The notes below the pieces were generated by a model, which saw only the letters and a program-made list of their open reading frames with translations, searched no databases and was not told where the DNA came from. A program made the translations under genes and the position numbers. From positions 1 through 20,669 of the forward strand of contig JAEZHR010000331.1 in NCBI GenBank assembly GCA_023416415.1: a stretch of DNA of 20,669 nt, given 5' to 3'. Position 1 is the first letter of the stretch; each line of letters starts with the position of its first letter. Source of the DNA: Pseudomonadota bacterium. GTDB lineage: Bacteria; Pseudomonadota; Gammaproteobacteria; Burkholderiales; Burkholderiaceae_D. Positions 12,203 through 19,698 of this stretch are shown here, piece by piece.

Positions 12203-13516
12203 TCAGGCGGCCTCGCCGTTGCCGTCAACCGGAGCGAACACGTGACGCTGTCCGGATGCCGTGCTCACACGTGAAGACGTGTCGGCGGTCTGTGCATCCG
12301 CGCTCAGGGCCGCCTCCTCGCTGCCCTCCTCCACGGGGATCGACACGTGCAGCATCGTACCGTTCTCTTCGCCGCTCTTGATGCGAAATTCACCACCGAG
12401 CGTGCTCACGCGCTCCTTGATGCCAACCAAGCCGAACGAAGTCGCCTTGCGGCGGCAGCCCGGAAAAATGCCGACGCCATTGTCGGCCACCGTCATTGAC
12501 ACCTGGCCGTCGCGGCGCTGAACCTCGATGCGCGCCTGCGTGGCCCGCGCATGGCGGAAGACGTTGTTGAGCGACTCCTGCAGGATGCGAAACAACGCCG
12601 TGGCACGACTGTCATCAACCTCCAGCTCCTTGTCTGGCATCGCCAGCTTGCATTCGATGCCGGTGCGGCGCTGAAATTCCTTGACCTGCCATTCGATAGC
12701 GGCCGTCAGTCCGAGATCGAGCACCGTCGGCCGCAAGTTGTTGATGATTGCGCGCATCGCCTTCATCGTCGCGTCGATGTGGTCGAGTACTGCGTGCACC
12801 TTGCGATTGAGCTTCGGATGCGCACTTGCGGTGCGCGCGTGGAGCATCGCCACATCAATACGCAGTGCCAGCAGATTCTGGCCGAGTTCATCGTGAATCT
12901 CGCGCGCGATGCGCTTGCGCTCGTCTTCCTTGATGCGTTCCTGGTAACTGGCCAGCTGGCGCAGTTCTTCCTGGGATTGGCGCAAGGCCTGCTCGACCTG
13001 GCGGCGTTCGTTCAGATGTTCCAGATCCTGCCGGCGCTGCTCCTGAAGCTCGCGATTGAGGACCAGCAGTTCTTCCTTCTGACGCCGCAACTGCAGGTTC
13101 TTCTTGGCCAGCTCGACGAACACGGCGACCTTGGTCTGCAGTATCTGGGGTATGACGGGCGTGAACAGATAGTCGACCGCGCCGCGCTGATAAGCCTTCA
13201 GGCGGTGCATTTCATCCGCATAATGCGCAGTGATGAAGATGATGGGCACTGCCGCAGAACGGGGATGGGAATGAATCGCTTCGGCGGTTTCGAAGCCATC
13301 CATGCCCGGCATACTGACGTCAAGAAGAATGACCGCAAAGTCATTCCTGAGAACTTCGCGCAGCGCTTCCTCTCCGGAGCGCGCGGTGATGACTTCGTAG
13401 CCCTTGTCCTGCTGCGTCAGCAGGCTCGCGATTGCGAGCAGGCTTGCGGCGTCGTCATTGACAAGCAGAACCTTGGGTATAGACACGAATTGCGCAGCCT
13501 CATGGACAGGAATCAA
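12203..13516 (-). CDS. Response regulator-histidine kinase fusion (HisKA_3 type)
   Basis: The product, 437 aa from a TTG start, has the order receiver, coiled coil, kinase. The receiver (about 14-130) has VNDD (19-22), phospho-acceptor D66 in LLDVSMPGMDG and T97; the usual KP Lys is Thr (FTP, T119). A long coiled coil spans about 135-200. The kinase core is NarX/DegS-like: RIAREIHDELGQNL with phospho-acceptor H208, N-box ESLNNVFRHA, DNGVGI (345-350) and GLVGIKERV (362-370). There is no membrane segment and no DNA-binding domain. A receiver in front of the kinase suggests that phosphorylation from another kinase, perhaps the giant one downstream, gates its activity. HisKA_3 kinases normally signal to NarL-type regulators; none is in the window. 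The start is uncertain: GTG at 13484-13486 would give 427 aa and a more usual receiver N-terminus. Confidence 0.88.
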   Translation of the reverse strand: MIPVHEAAQFVSIPKVLLVNDDAASLLAIASLLTQQDKGYEVITARSGEEALREVLRNDFAVILLDVSMPGMDGFETAEAIHSHPRSAAVPIIFITAHYADEMHRLKAYQRGAVDYLFTPVIPQILQTKVAVFVELAKKNLQLRRQKEELLVLNRELQEQRRQDLEHLNERRQVEQALRQSQEELRQLASYQERIKEDERKRIAREIHDELGQNLLALRIDVAMLHARTASAHPKLNRKVHAVLDHIDATMKAMRAIINNLRPTVLDLGLTAAIEWQVKEFQRRTGIECKLAMPDKELEVDDSRATALFRILQESLNNVFRHARATQARIEVQRRDGQVSMTVADNGVGIFPGCRRKATSFGLVGIKERVSTLGGEFRIKSGEENGTMLHVSIPVEEGSEEAALSADAQTADTSSRVSTASGQRHVFAPVDGNGEAA

Positions 13517-13690
13517 GCGGGCCGCTCATGCGCGCGCATCAAGGAGCGGTCCTGACGATCGGCTGGCCGACGCTGGCCGCACAGGATCTCCGCACGCCGC
13601 GCTGCGGGGAAGCGGAATGGGCAATGTATCACACACGATGAGGAACGGTTGAGGCAGGCCGCCACAGCCATTGAGGCAAAGCAAGTCCGT

Positions 13691-14830
13691 TCAGCTATGC
13701 CGTGCGGACGCGCTCATGATGTTGTGCTGCGGCTCGGTTTCCAGCCACTTGCGTACCCGCGCAGCGTCACCCAGGCGCGAGTCCTTGCCGCGTGAATCGA
13801 GAAACACCATGATGACCGGACGGCCGTCCACGCGCGCCTGCATGATGAGGCAGCGGCCGGCCTCGGAGATATAGCCGGTCTTCTGCAGTCCGATCTCCCA
13901 GTTCGGATGGTTCACCAACCGGTTCGAATTGCGGAACTGGAGCTGGTGCCCGCCGGCCCGAATCAGATGGCTGGAATGGGTTGAGTATTCGCGAATGAGC
14001 GGGTGACGGTAGGCCTCGAGCGCCAGCTTGGCCAGATCCTGTGCGGAGGCCTGGTTGAGGCTGGAAAGCCCGGTCGAGTCGACGAAGCGGGCATCCTGCA
14101 TGCCAAGGGAGCGTGCGCGTGCGTTCATGGCCTGTACGAAGCTCGACAGCCCGCCCGGATAGTGGCGCCCCAATGCCGATGCCGCCCGGTTCTCCGAACT
14201 CATCAGTGCCAGATGCAGCATTTCGCGGCGTGTCATGCGCGTGCCTACGCGCAGGCGCGAGCCGCTGTTCTTCAAGCGGTCGATGTCGTCGGAAGTGATC
14301 TCAAGGACTTCATCCAGATTCTGGCGCGCTTCAAGCACGACCAGCGCGGTCATCAGCTTTGTCAGCGAAGCGATCGGCAAGGAGACGTCCGCATTTTTCT
14401 CGAACAGCACTTCGGCACTGTACTGGTCAACCACCAGTGCAGCGTTCGATCTTAGTGAGAGAGGGTCTTCGGTGAGGTGCAGGCCGGCCAGCTCACCTGC
14501 AGTCAGAACAGGGACGGCAACGGCAGCGCCGGCCGCCTTGCGTGCAACGGATGCGGAAGCTGCGGCAGTGCGCTTCTTGCTCTTTGAGGCCACCTTGGTC
14601 GCCTTGACCATCCTCGTCGTCTTGGCGCTGCGGGTCTGCGTACCGGACGTACTGGTTGCCTTGCTCGCTGCCGCCTTCTTCTTGCGGGTATCAGCCGGAG
14701 CTTTCGCCGCGGTTTTTCCTGCCAACTTCTGCGCGCGCGAACCGGCGCCGGAGTCGGATGCCTGGAGTTGCGGACTCAGCACCCAAAGTGCGAAAAACGA
14801 TAACAGGATCCCCAGTGCGCGCCCGGACAT
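13691..14830 (-). CDS. pbpG: D-alanyl-D-alanine endopeptidase, PBP7-like (peptidase S11)
   Basis: This is a periplasmic penicillin-binding protein that cleaves D-Ala cross-links in peptidoglycan during wall remodelling. The 379-aa product has an N-terminal signal sequence (hydrophobic 6-20, likely cut near QAS, 23-25). An unusual Lys/Ala/Ser/Thr-rich stretch follows (about 33-105), then the S11 catalytic domain with S155-L-T-K158 (SxxK), S212-E-N214 (SxN) and K317-T-G319 (KTG). All three active-site motifs are intact. The catalytic domain and its C-terminal end fit PBP7/PbpG rather than DacA-type carboxypeptidases, as there is no C-terminal amphipathic anchor. The start is the ATG at 14828-14830, preceded by a G-rich ribosome site. 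It stands alone on its strand; no partner gene is obvious. Confidence 0.9.
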   Translation of the reverse strand: MSGRALGILLSFFALWVLSPQLQASDSGAGSRAQKLAGKTAAKAPADTRKKKAAASKATSTSGTQTRSAKTTRMVKATKVASKSKKRTAAASASVARKAAGAAVAVPVLTAGELAGLHLTEDPLSLRSNAALVVDQYSAEVLFEKNADVSLPIASLTKLMTALVVLEARQNLDEVLEITSDDIDRLKNSGSRLRVGTRMTRREMLHLALMSSENRAASALGRHYPGGLSSFVQAMNARARSLGMQDARFVDSTGLSSLNQASAQDLAKLALEAYRHPLIREYSTHSSHLIRAGGHQLQFRNSNRLVNHPNWEIGLQKTGYISEAGRCLIMQARVDGRPVIMVFLDSRGKDSRLGDAARVRKWLETEPQHNIMSASARHS

Positions 14831-14935
14831 TTCCCCCCCTGAAACTTGCGTGCCGTTACAAAGAATTGCAGTCTAGCAAACTGATGAAAATAGGCAAGCA
14901 AATGAGGGAGTTAGCGCAAGATATTAAACAAACTT

Positions 14936-14963
14936 CTTATAGAAAATTTCCGATTTGGATCAA
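14936..14963 (-). promoter_or_regulatory. Candidate sigma-70 promoter for pbpG
   Basis: On the minus strand TTGATC (14958-14963) and TATAAG (14936-14941) lie 16 bp apart in an AT-rich patch of the 187-bp gap upstream of pbpG. Transcription would start near 14930 and leave a leader of about 100 nt. The boxes are good but not perfect matches. Confidence 0.4.
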
Positions 14964-15017
14964 ACCTCCTGCTTGACGCGCACACCGCCTGTGGTAGGTC
15001 CGAGTCGCTATATGTCG

Positions 15018-15713
15018 CTATTCCAGGAAACGCGCGAATGAGGAAACCGGCTCGCGCTCGGTCCTCAGCGAGTTCTCGATCCGGTCGGGATCGGCAAAGC
15101 CGAGCGACATCGCACACACGACCCTCTCGTTTTCCGGCAATTCGAGTGTGCGAGCGACGATTCGATGAAAAGGATTGAGCGCGGCCTGCGGACAGGTATC
15201 GAGCCCGCGTGCGCGCGCCGCGATCATGATGTTCTGCAAGAACATGCCGTAGTCCAGCCAGGAGCCTTGTTCCATCACACTGTCGATCGTGAAGATCATG
15301 CCCACGGGCGCCTCGAAAAATTCGTAGTTGCGTCCATGCTGGGCATGCATGCCGGCCTTGTTTTCGCGCGTAAGACCCAGCAAGCCGTACAGATCCCAGC
15401 CCACCTTGCGCCGCCGATCAATGTAGGGTGAGACCCAGGTAAGCGGATAGTAGGGATAGTCCTCGGTGTGCTCGCGCGCCAAGCTCGGATCGTTGTGCAC
15501 GCGCATTAGTTCGGACGACAGGCGTGCCTTCGCCGCGCCGGTCAGCACGTACACCTTCCACGGCTGGGTATTGGTTCCCGAAGGCGCGCGCGAGGCAACC
15601 TCCAGGATGGCTTCGATGTCCTCGCGTGCGACCGGCGTGGGCAAAAAGGCGCGCAGTGAGCGGCGTGAAGTGATGGCCGCGTCGACAATCTTCTGTTCCG
15701 GGGTCTCGATCAT
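15018..15713 (-). CDS. Nitroreductase family FMN oxidoreductase
   Basis: The 231-aa product belongs to the nitroreductase family, FMN-dependent, NAD(P)H-linked oxidoreductases that are usually homodimers. The FMN-phosphate-binding start SRRSLRAF (16-23) and the RAPSGTNTQPW motif (42-52) are typical, as is the C-terminal half with GLDTCPQAAL (170-179) and ALNPFHRIVARTLELPENE. The physiological substrate cannot be read from the sequence; members reduce nitroaromatics, quinones, enones or flavins. The ATG at 15711-15713 overlaps the stop of the upstream thioesterase gene by 4 bp (ATGA), so it is the last gene of a coupled three-gene set with the thioesterase and the deacetylase-like hydrolase. 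The product ends in FARFLE, directly before a TAG. Confidence 0.9.
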   Translation of the reverse strand: MIETPEQKIVDAAITSRRSLRAFLPTPVAREDIEAILEVASRAPSGTNTQPWKVYVLTGAAKARLSSELMRVHNDPSLAREHTEDYPYYPLTWVSPYIDRRRKVGWDLYGLLGLTRENKAGMHAQHGRNYEFFEAPVGMIFTIDSVMEQGSWLDYGMFLQNIMIAARARGLDTCPQAALNPFHRIVARTLELPENERVVCAMSLGFADPDRIENSLRTEREPVSSFARFLE

Positions 15714-16147
15714 GTTGCGGTTCTGATGGTTTGCAGGAGGGTGCGCATGGCCTGCGGCAGCGTGACGGGACGCCGTGTGGCGCGATCGACGTAGACGTGC
15801 ACGAAGTGCCCCTGCGCAGCGGCCGTGTCTTCGCCTTCACGGAAGATCCCGACCTCGTAGCGCACGCTGGAAGTACCCAGCTTTGCCACTCGCAAGCCTG
15901 CGGAGACACGATCGGGAAAAGATACCGAAGCGAAGTAATTGCATTGGGTCTCGACGACCAATCCGACCACCTCGCTCTTCTCCACGTCGAGCACACCGCC
16001 GGCGATCAGGAACTGGTTCACGACGGTGTCGAACCAGCTGTAGTACACGACGTTGTTGACGTGTCCGTAGGCGTCATTGTCCATCCAGCGTGTCGTGATC
16101 GGATGGTGGTGCGGATAGTCGCTGCGGTTGCCAGGTTGCGGTTTCAT
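15710..16147 (-). CDS. Acyl-CoA thioesterase, 4HBT/YbgC-like hotdog fold
   Basis: The 145-aa hotdog-fold protein contains the 4-hydroxybenzoyl-CoA thioesterase signature R20-WMDNDAYGHVNN-32, with catalytic-type D25 and the GHVNN loop, followed by YYSWFDT. Members hydrolyse short or aromatic acyl-CoA thioesters in the cytoplasm. FxEGEDxxAAxGxFVHVYVD near the middle is the usual second half of the fold. A stretch of His (HHH, 13-15) precedes the motif and is not conserved as far as I know. The start is the ATG at 16145-16147, 41 bp after the stop of the deacetylase-like gene; the end overlaps the nitroreductase start. The substrate is not evident. A link to the neighbouring deacetylase through acyl-group metabolism is possible but is inference. 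Confidence 0.88.
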   Translation of the reverse strand: MKPQPGNRSDYPHHHPITTRWMDNDAYGHVNNVVYYSWFDTVVNQFLIAGGVLDVEKSEVVGLVVETQCNYFASVSFPDRVSAGLRVAKLGTSSVRYEVGIFREGEDTAAAQGHFVHVYVDRATRRPVTLPQAMRTLLQTIRTAT

Positions 16148-16188
16148 TTAGGCCTTGTGTCGTTCTGATTTTTCGTCGCGGTCGTGGG

Positions 16189-17118
16189 TCAAGCGATGGA
16201 CGCTGGGGAGAAGGCTGTGGAAAGACGAGCGGCGTGCCTGGCGGCGGCGGCCACCGAGCGCGCATGGATGTCGACCACGCAAGTCAAATCGCGGCCATAG
16301 CCGCCCGCCATCGTCAGCGCGACCGGAAGCCTGCGCTGGGCGGCAAACGAGAAAACACGGCGGTCACGCGCGGCAAGTCCGTCGGCGCTGAGCTTGAGCC
16401 GGCCGAGACGGTCGCCTTCATGCGGATCGGCCCCGGCCAGATAGATGATGAGCTGCGGGTCGAAGCGTTGGGCCAGCAGTGCAAGTGCCCTGTCGAGTGC
16501 CTCGAGGTATTCGCCGTCTCCCGTTCCGTCAGGCAGCGCCACGTCGAGATCGCTGCATTCCTTGGAAAACGGATAATTGTGCGCGCCATGCACCGACAGC
16601 GTGAAGATGCTGTCGTCGCGCGCCAGGATGGCGGCGGTCCCGTTGCCTTGGTGCACGTCAAGGTCGACGATGGCAACCCGTTGCACCCGGCGCTCGGCTT
16701 GCATGAGGCGCGCCGCAACTGCGGCATCGTTGTACACGCAGAATCCACCGCCGCTGGCCGCATAGGCGTGATGTGTGCCTCCGGCCAGATTTGCGCTCGC
16801 GCCCTGATCCAGGGCTGCGCGGCAGGCAGCAATGGTTGCCCCTACCGAACGCCGTGCGCGCTCGGCCATGCGCGGCGACCATGGAAAGCCGATGGCCTTC
16901 TGCTCATCGGCGCTCAGCGTCCCCTCGGTCACACGCAGGATATAGGCGGGATGATGAGCCAGCGCGAGTTCACCGTCGCTTGCCGCTGGCGCTTCGCACA
17001 GCTCCAGTCCGGCGACCTGCCGCTCGACCGCTTCACGCAACAGCCGATATTTCTGCATCGGGAAACGATGCCCGGGCGGGAGAGGCAGCACGAAATGATC
17101 GCTGTAATAGGCCTTCAC
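16189..17118 (-). CDS. Histone deacetylase-family (AcuC/HDAC-like) hydrolase
   Basis: The 309-aa zinc hydrolase is of the arginase/deacetylase fold. Bacterial members remove acetyl or acyl groups from lysine, polyamines or other amines. Active-site features are intact: GGTHHAYA with the His pair H116-H117, DLDVHQGNGT with zinc ligands D154 and H156, AGADPHEGDRLG with third ligand D231, and GGYGR with Tyr Y274. The length and the N-terminus VKAYYSDHFVLPLPPGHRFP resemble the short bacterial HDAC-like group rather than AcuC proper. The GTG at 17116-17118 is chosen because it begins this conserved N-terminus; a TTG at 17163 would add 15 unrelated residues. No strong Shine-Dalgarno is visible. It is the first gene of an operon with the thioesterase and nitroreductase, and divergent from the phasin gene. 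Confidence 0.9.
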   Translation of the reverse strand: MKAYYSDHFVLPLPPGHRFPMQKYRLLREAVERQVAGLELCEAPAASDGELALAHHPAYILRVTEGTLSADEQKAIGFPWSPRMAERARRSVGATIAACRAALDQGASANLAGGTHHAYAASGGGFCVYNDAAVAARLMQAERRVQRVAIVDLDVHQGNGTAAILARDDSIFTLSVHGAHNYPFSKECSDLDVALPDGTGDGEYLEALDRALALLAQRFDPQLIIYLAGADPHEGDRLGRLKLSADGLAARDRRVFSFAAQRRLPVALTMAGGYGRDLTCVVDIHARSVAAAARHAARLSTAFSPASIA

Positions 17119-17227
17119 GGACTTGACGTTTACGTAAAAGGAAGTTCCGAGTGTAGCACGCAAGGCAGCCCCGGACGGCCTTCGGCCTTGCGCAGAATCA
17201 ATACGAAAATCTGCTTAAAAGGCAAAT

Positions 17228-17242
17228 TGCTGCCATGCAGCA
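17228..17242. promoter_or_regulatory. PhaR-box-like palindrome upstream of the phasin promoter
   Basis: TGCTGC-CAT-GCAGCA is a perfect 6-bp inverted repeat with a 3-nt centre, ending 7 bp before the phasin -35 box. It contains CTGC-N3-GCAG, the form I recall for operators of the PHA-responsive repressor PhaR in Rhodobacter and Paracoccus. Binding of PhaR here is inference. Confidence 0.55.
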
Positions 17243-17249
17243 GAAATTG

Positions 17250-17277
17250 TTGACAAGTTCGGATTTCACCCTAAAAT
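17250..17277 (+). promoter_or_regulatory. Strong sigma-70 promoter for the phasin gene
   Basis: A perfect -35 box TTGACA (17250-17255) and TAAAAT (17272-17277) are separated by 16 bp. Transcription would start near 17284, leaving an 80-nt leader before the phasin ATG. It is the clearest promoter in the window and suits a highly expressed granule protein. Confidence 0.75.
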
Positions 17278-17363
17278 GACAATTGTTGCGACGCACAAAA
17301 CGGGATCGCCCGGGACTGGTCGTCGTGTCTACCTCTTGAAATTCCACCCTCCAAGGAGATGAC

Positions 17364-17924
17364 ATGTTTTCGATTTCCGAACAATTTTCCGCCGCCTCCC
17401 GTGCCAACCTCGAAGCCCAGCTTGCCCTTCTTGCAGGCCTGAGCAGCAAGACCTTCGAAGGTGTCGAAAAAATGGTCGAGCTGAATCTGGAAGCCGCCAA
17501 GGCCTCGCTGGAGGAAAGCAGCAACGCCGCCCTTCGACTGCTGGCCGCCAAGGACGCGCAGGAATGGATGTCACTGGCTGCCGCCCAGGCCCAGCCGAAT
17601 GCGGAGAAGGCGCTTGCTTACGGGCGCCACCTCGCCAGCATCGCCACAGGCGTGCAAAGCGAATTCAACAAGGCTGCCGAAGCGCAGATCGCGGAATCCA
17701 GCCGCAAGCTGCTGGAACTGATCGAGGAAGTGAGCAAGAATGCTCCGGCGGGCTCGGAAAATGCTGTGGCATTGCTGAAGTCAGCGATCGGCAACGCCAA
17801 CGCAGGTTATGAACAGCTCAGCAAGACCACCAAACAGGCCGTCGAGACCTTGGAAGCGAACCTGAACAACGCCGCCAGCCAGTTCATCCCGCCGGCCCCC
17901 AAGGCGTCGCGCTCGAAGAAGTAA
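17364..17924 (+). CDS. phaP: Phasin (polyhydroxyalkanoate granule-associated protein)
   Basis: Phasins coat polyhydroxyalkanoate storage granules and control their size and number. The 186-aa product is almost entirely alpha-helical, rich in Ala, Glu, Leu and Lys, with no cysteine, no signal peptide and no membrane segment. It begins MFSISEQFSAASRANLEAQL and ends in a Pro/Lys tail (PPAPKASRSKK). This is the pattern of the short PhaP family of Burkholderiales, and the length fits. The ATG at 17364 has an ideal AAGGAG (17353-17358) 5 bp upstream. It is a single-gene unit with its own strong promoter, a PhaR-like palindrome and a terminator at 17959-17980. The PHA synthase genes are not in the window. 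Confidence 0.92.
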   Translation: MFSISEQFSAASRANLEAQLALLAGLSSKTFEGVEKMVELNLEAAKASLEESSNAALRLLAAKDAQEWMSLAAAQAQPNAEKALAYGRHLASIATGVQSEFNKAAEAQIAESSRKLLELIEEVSKNAPAGSENAVALLKSAIGNANAGYEQLSKTTKQAVETLEANLNNAASQFIPPAPKASRSKK

Positions 17925-17958
17925 TCAAGCAAATCCAGGCTTCAAAGGCACTGCCCAG

Positions 17959-17980
17959 GCCCCGCGCAAGCGGGGCTTTT
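17959..17980 (+). terminator. Intrinsic terminator after the phasin gene
   Basis: GCCCCG (17959-17964), a 6-nt loop (CGCAAG), CGGGGC (17971-17976) and TTTT (17977-17980) form a GC-rich hairpin with a short T-run, starting 34 bp after the phasin stop. The last T is also the first base of the convergent fbpB stop codon (17980-17982). On the minus strand no T-run follows, so it works mainly for the phasin. Confidence 0.8.
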
Positions 17981-19623
17981 CATTTGCCCTTTGCGATCGC
18001 CCGCGCCAGCACCACCACCGGCACGAAGGCGATGACCACGATCGTCAGCGCCGGCAGCGCCGCCTCGGCCAAGCGCTCGTCGGCGGCCAGTTGGTGGGTG
18101 ATCACGGCCAGGGTGTCGAAATTGAACGGGCGTATGGTCAGCGTGGCCGGCAATTCCTTGACCACGTCGACGAAGACCAGCAAGCCGGCAGTCAGCAGGC
18201 TGCGCCAAAGCAGCGGGGCGTGCACATGCCACAGCGTGCCGGCCACACCAAATCCGAGCACCCTCGCGCTGGCGTCCATGCTCGGCGTGATCTTGACCAG
18301 TCCGGACTGCACGGTCTGGTAGGAGACCGCGAGGAAACGCACCAGATAGGCATAGACCAGGGCAACCGCACTGCCGGTCAGCACCATGGTCCAGCCATGT
18401 TCCGCACCAAAGTTGTCCAGCCGCGCCAGCGGAATCAGGATGCCGACCGCAATGACGGCACCCGGCACTGCATAGCCCATGCTGACAATGCGATTGCAGG
18501 CAGCCTGTACGCGACTGCCGGTGGCGCGCGCCGCGTAGGCGAGCAGCATGCAGATCACCACAGCAATGACCGCCGTCACGATACCCAGCACGATGCTGTT
18601 GGACAGCCATCCGAGATATCGCGTGCCAAGCGAAAGTGCCTCCTCCCGCCACAACAGGCGCAGCAGAATGACTACCGGCAGAATGAAACCGAGCACGACC
18701 GGCACCAGGCAGAACAGGCTGGCAGCCCACGCACTCCACCCAACCAGACGCGGTGCAGCCTGCTGTTTTACCCGCGCGCCGACCGCGTAATAACGTGCCC
18801 GGCCACGACTTTTCTGCTCCAGCCACATCAGCACGACGATGGTCATCAGCAGCACGGCTGCAATCTGCGCCGCCGAGACGCGGTCGGAAAACGAGTACCA
18901 GGATTTGTAGATGCCGGTCGTAAGCGTCTGCACGCCGAAATAGGCAACCGCACCGTAGTCAGCCAGAGTTTCCATCAGTGCCAGCGCAATGCCCGCCACG
19001 GCGGCCGGGCGTGCCATGGGCAGGCTGACCTTGAAGAAGGTCTGCCAGGGCCCGAGGCCAAGGGTACGGGCCGCATCCGTCATGCGCGGACTGCGCTCCA
19101 GGAAAGCATTGCGCGCAAGCAGGTAGACATAGGGGTAAAGCACCATCGCGAACAGCACGCCGGCGCCTCCCAGTGAACGAATCTCCGGAAACCAGTAATC
19201 GCCGGCACGCCATCCGAAAGCCTCGCGCAGCGCCGTCTGCACCGGCCCCGCGAACTGCAGGAAGTCGGTGTATGCGTAGGCCACCACATAGGCCGGCATG
19301 GCCAGCGGCAGCACCAACGCCCATTCGAACGTGCGCTTGCCGGGAAAATCATGCGCGGCCACGATCCAGGCGCAACCCACGCCGCCCGCGCCGGCCAGCA
19401 CGGACACAATGGCCGCAATCAGGATGGTGTTGAGCAGGTATTCCGGAAGAACCGTTGCCCACAGGTGGGAGAAAGTTTCATTGCCGACATCGATGGCAAT
19501 GAGGTTTGACAACACCCCAAGGATGGGCACCCCGGTCAGCCCCGCCACGATCAGCGATGCCAGCAACAAGATACGGCCGGCACCCGAGCGCGCGTGCGCC
19601 CGAGGTAAAGCAAAGGCGGTCAT
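17980..19623 (-). CDS. fbpB: Ferric iron ABC transporter permease (FbpB-type, fused double domain)
   Basis: This is the inner-membrane permease of a binding-protein-dependent Fe(III) importer. The 547-aa product contains two binding-protein-dependent permease domains in one chain, as in FbpB/SfuB/HitB, with about 12 hydrophobic segments. Each half has the EAA-type loop that docks onto the ATPase: DAARTLGLGPWQTFFKVSLP (183-202) and DASARVLGFGVAGTLWHVHA (450-469). The second half contains DVVKELPATLTIRPFNFDT (486-504), typical of iron permeases. The start is the ATG at 19621-19623. The gene diverges from fbpC across a 75-bp region with a Fur-box-like site, so both are probably iron-repressed. 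A periplasmic binding protein (fbpA) is not in the window. Another oxyanion or metal substrate cannot be fully excluded. Confidence 0.9.
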   Translation of the reverse strand: MTAFALPRAHARSGAGRILLLASLIVAGLTGVPILGVLSNLIAIDVGNETFSHLWATVLPEYLLNTILIAAIVSVLAGAGGVGCAWIVAAHDFPGKRTFEWALVLPLAMPAYVVAYAYTDFLQFAGPVQTALREAFGWRAGDYWFPEIRSLGGAGVLFAMVLYPYVYLLARNAFLERSPRMTDAARTLGLGPWQTFFKVSLPMARPAAVAGIALALMETLADYGAVAYFGVQTLTTGIYKSWYSFSDRVSAAQIAAVLLMTIVVLMWLEQKSRGRARYYAVGARVKQQAAPRLVGWSAWAASLFCLVPVVLGFILPVVILLRLLWREEALSLGTRYLGWLSNSIVLGIVTAVIAVVICMLLAYAARATGSRVQAACNRIVSMGYAVPGAVIAVGILIPLARLDNFGAEHGWTMVLTGSAVALVYAYLVRFLAVSYQTVQSGLVKITPSMDASARVLGFGVAGTLWHVHAPLLWRSLLTAGLLVFVDVVKELPATLTIRPFNFDTLAVITHQLAADERLAEAALPALTIVVIAFVPVVVLARAIAKGK

Positions 19624-19647
19624 GAAAAATCCAGATGCGAGTTTGAA

Positions 19648-19662
19648 TGAGAATTATAATCA
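19648..19662. promoter_or_regulatory. Fur-box-like operator over back-to-back -10 boxes
   Basis: TGAGAATTATAATCA matches the Fur 7-1-7 core TGATAATNATTATCA at 12 of 14 defined positions. The ATTATAAT inside it (19653-19660) gives a perfect TATAAT on each strand: 19655-19660 plus for fbpC, and 19653-19658 minus for fbpB. No convincing -35 box is visible at standard spacing. Fur binding here would block both divergent genes when iron is ample. Confidence 0.7.
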
Positions 19663-19698
19663 ATAGACTTTTTCGCCTACGCAAGTTTCGCATCCTGG

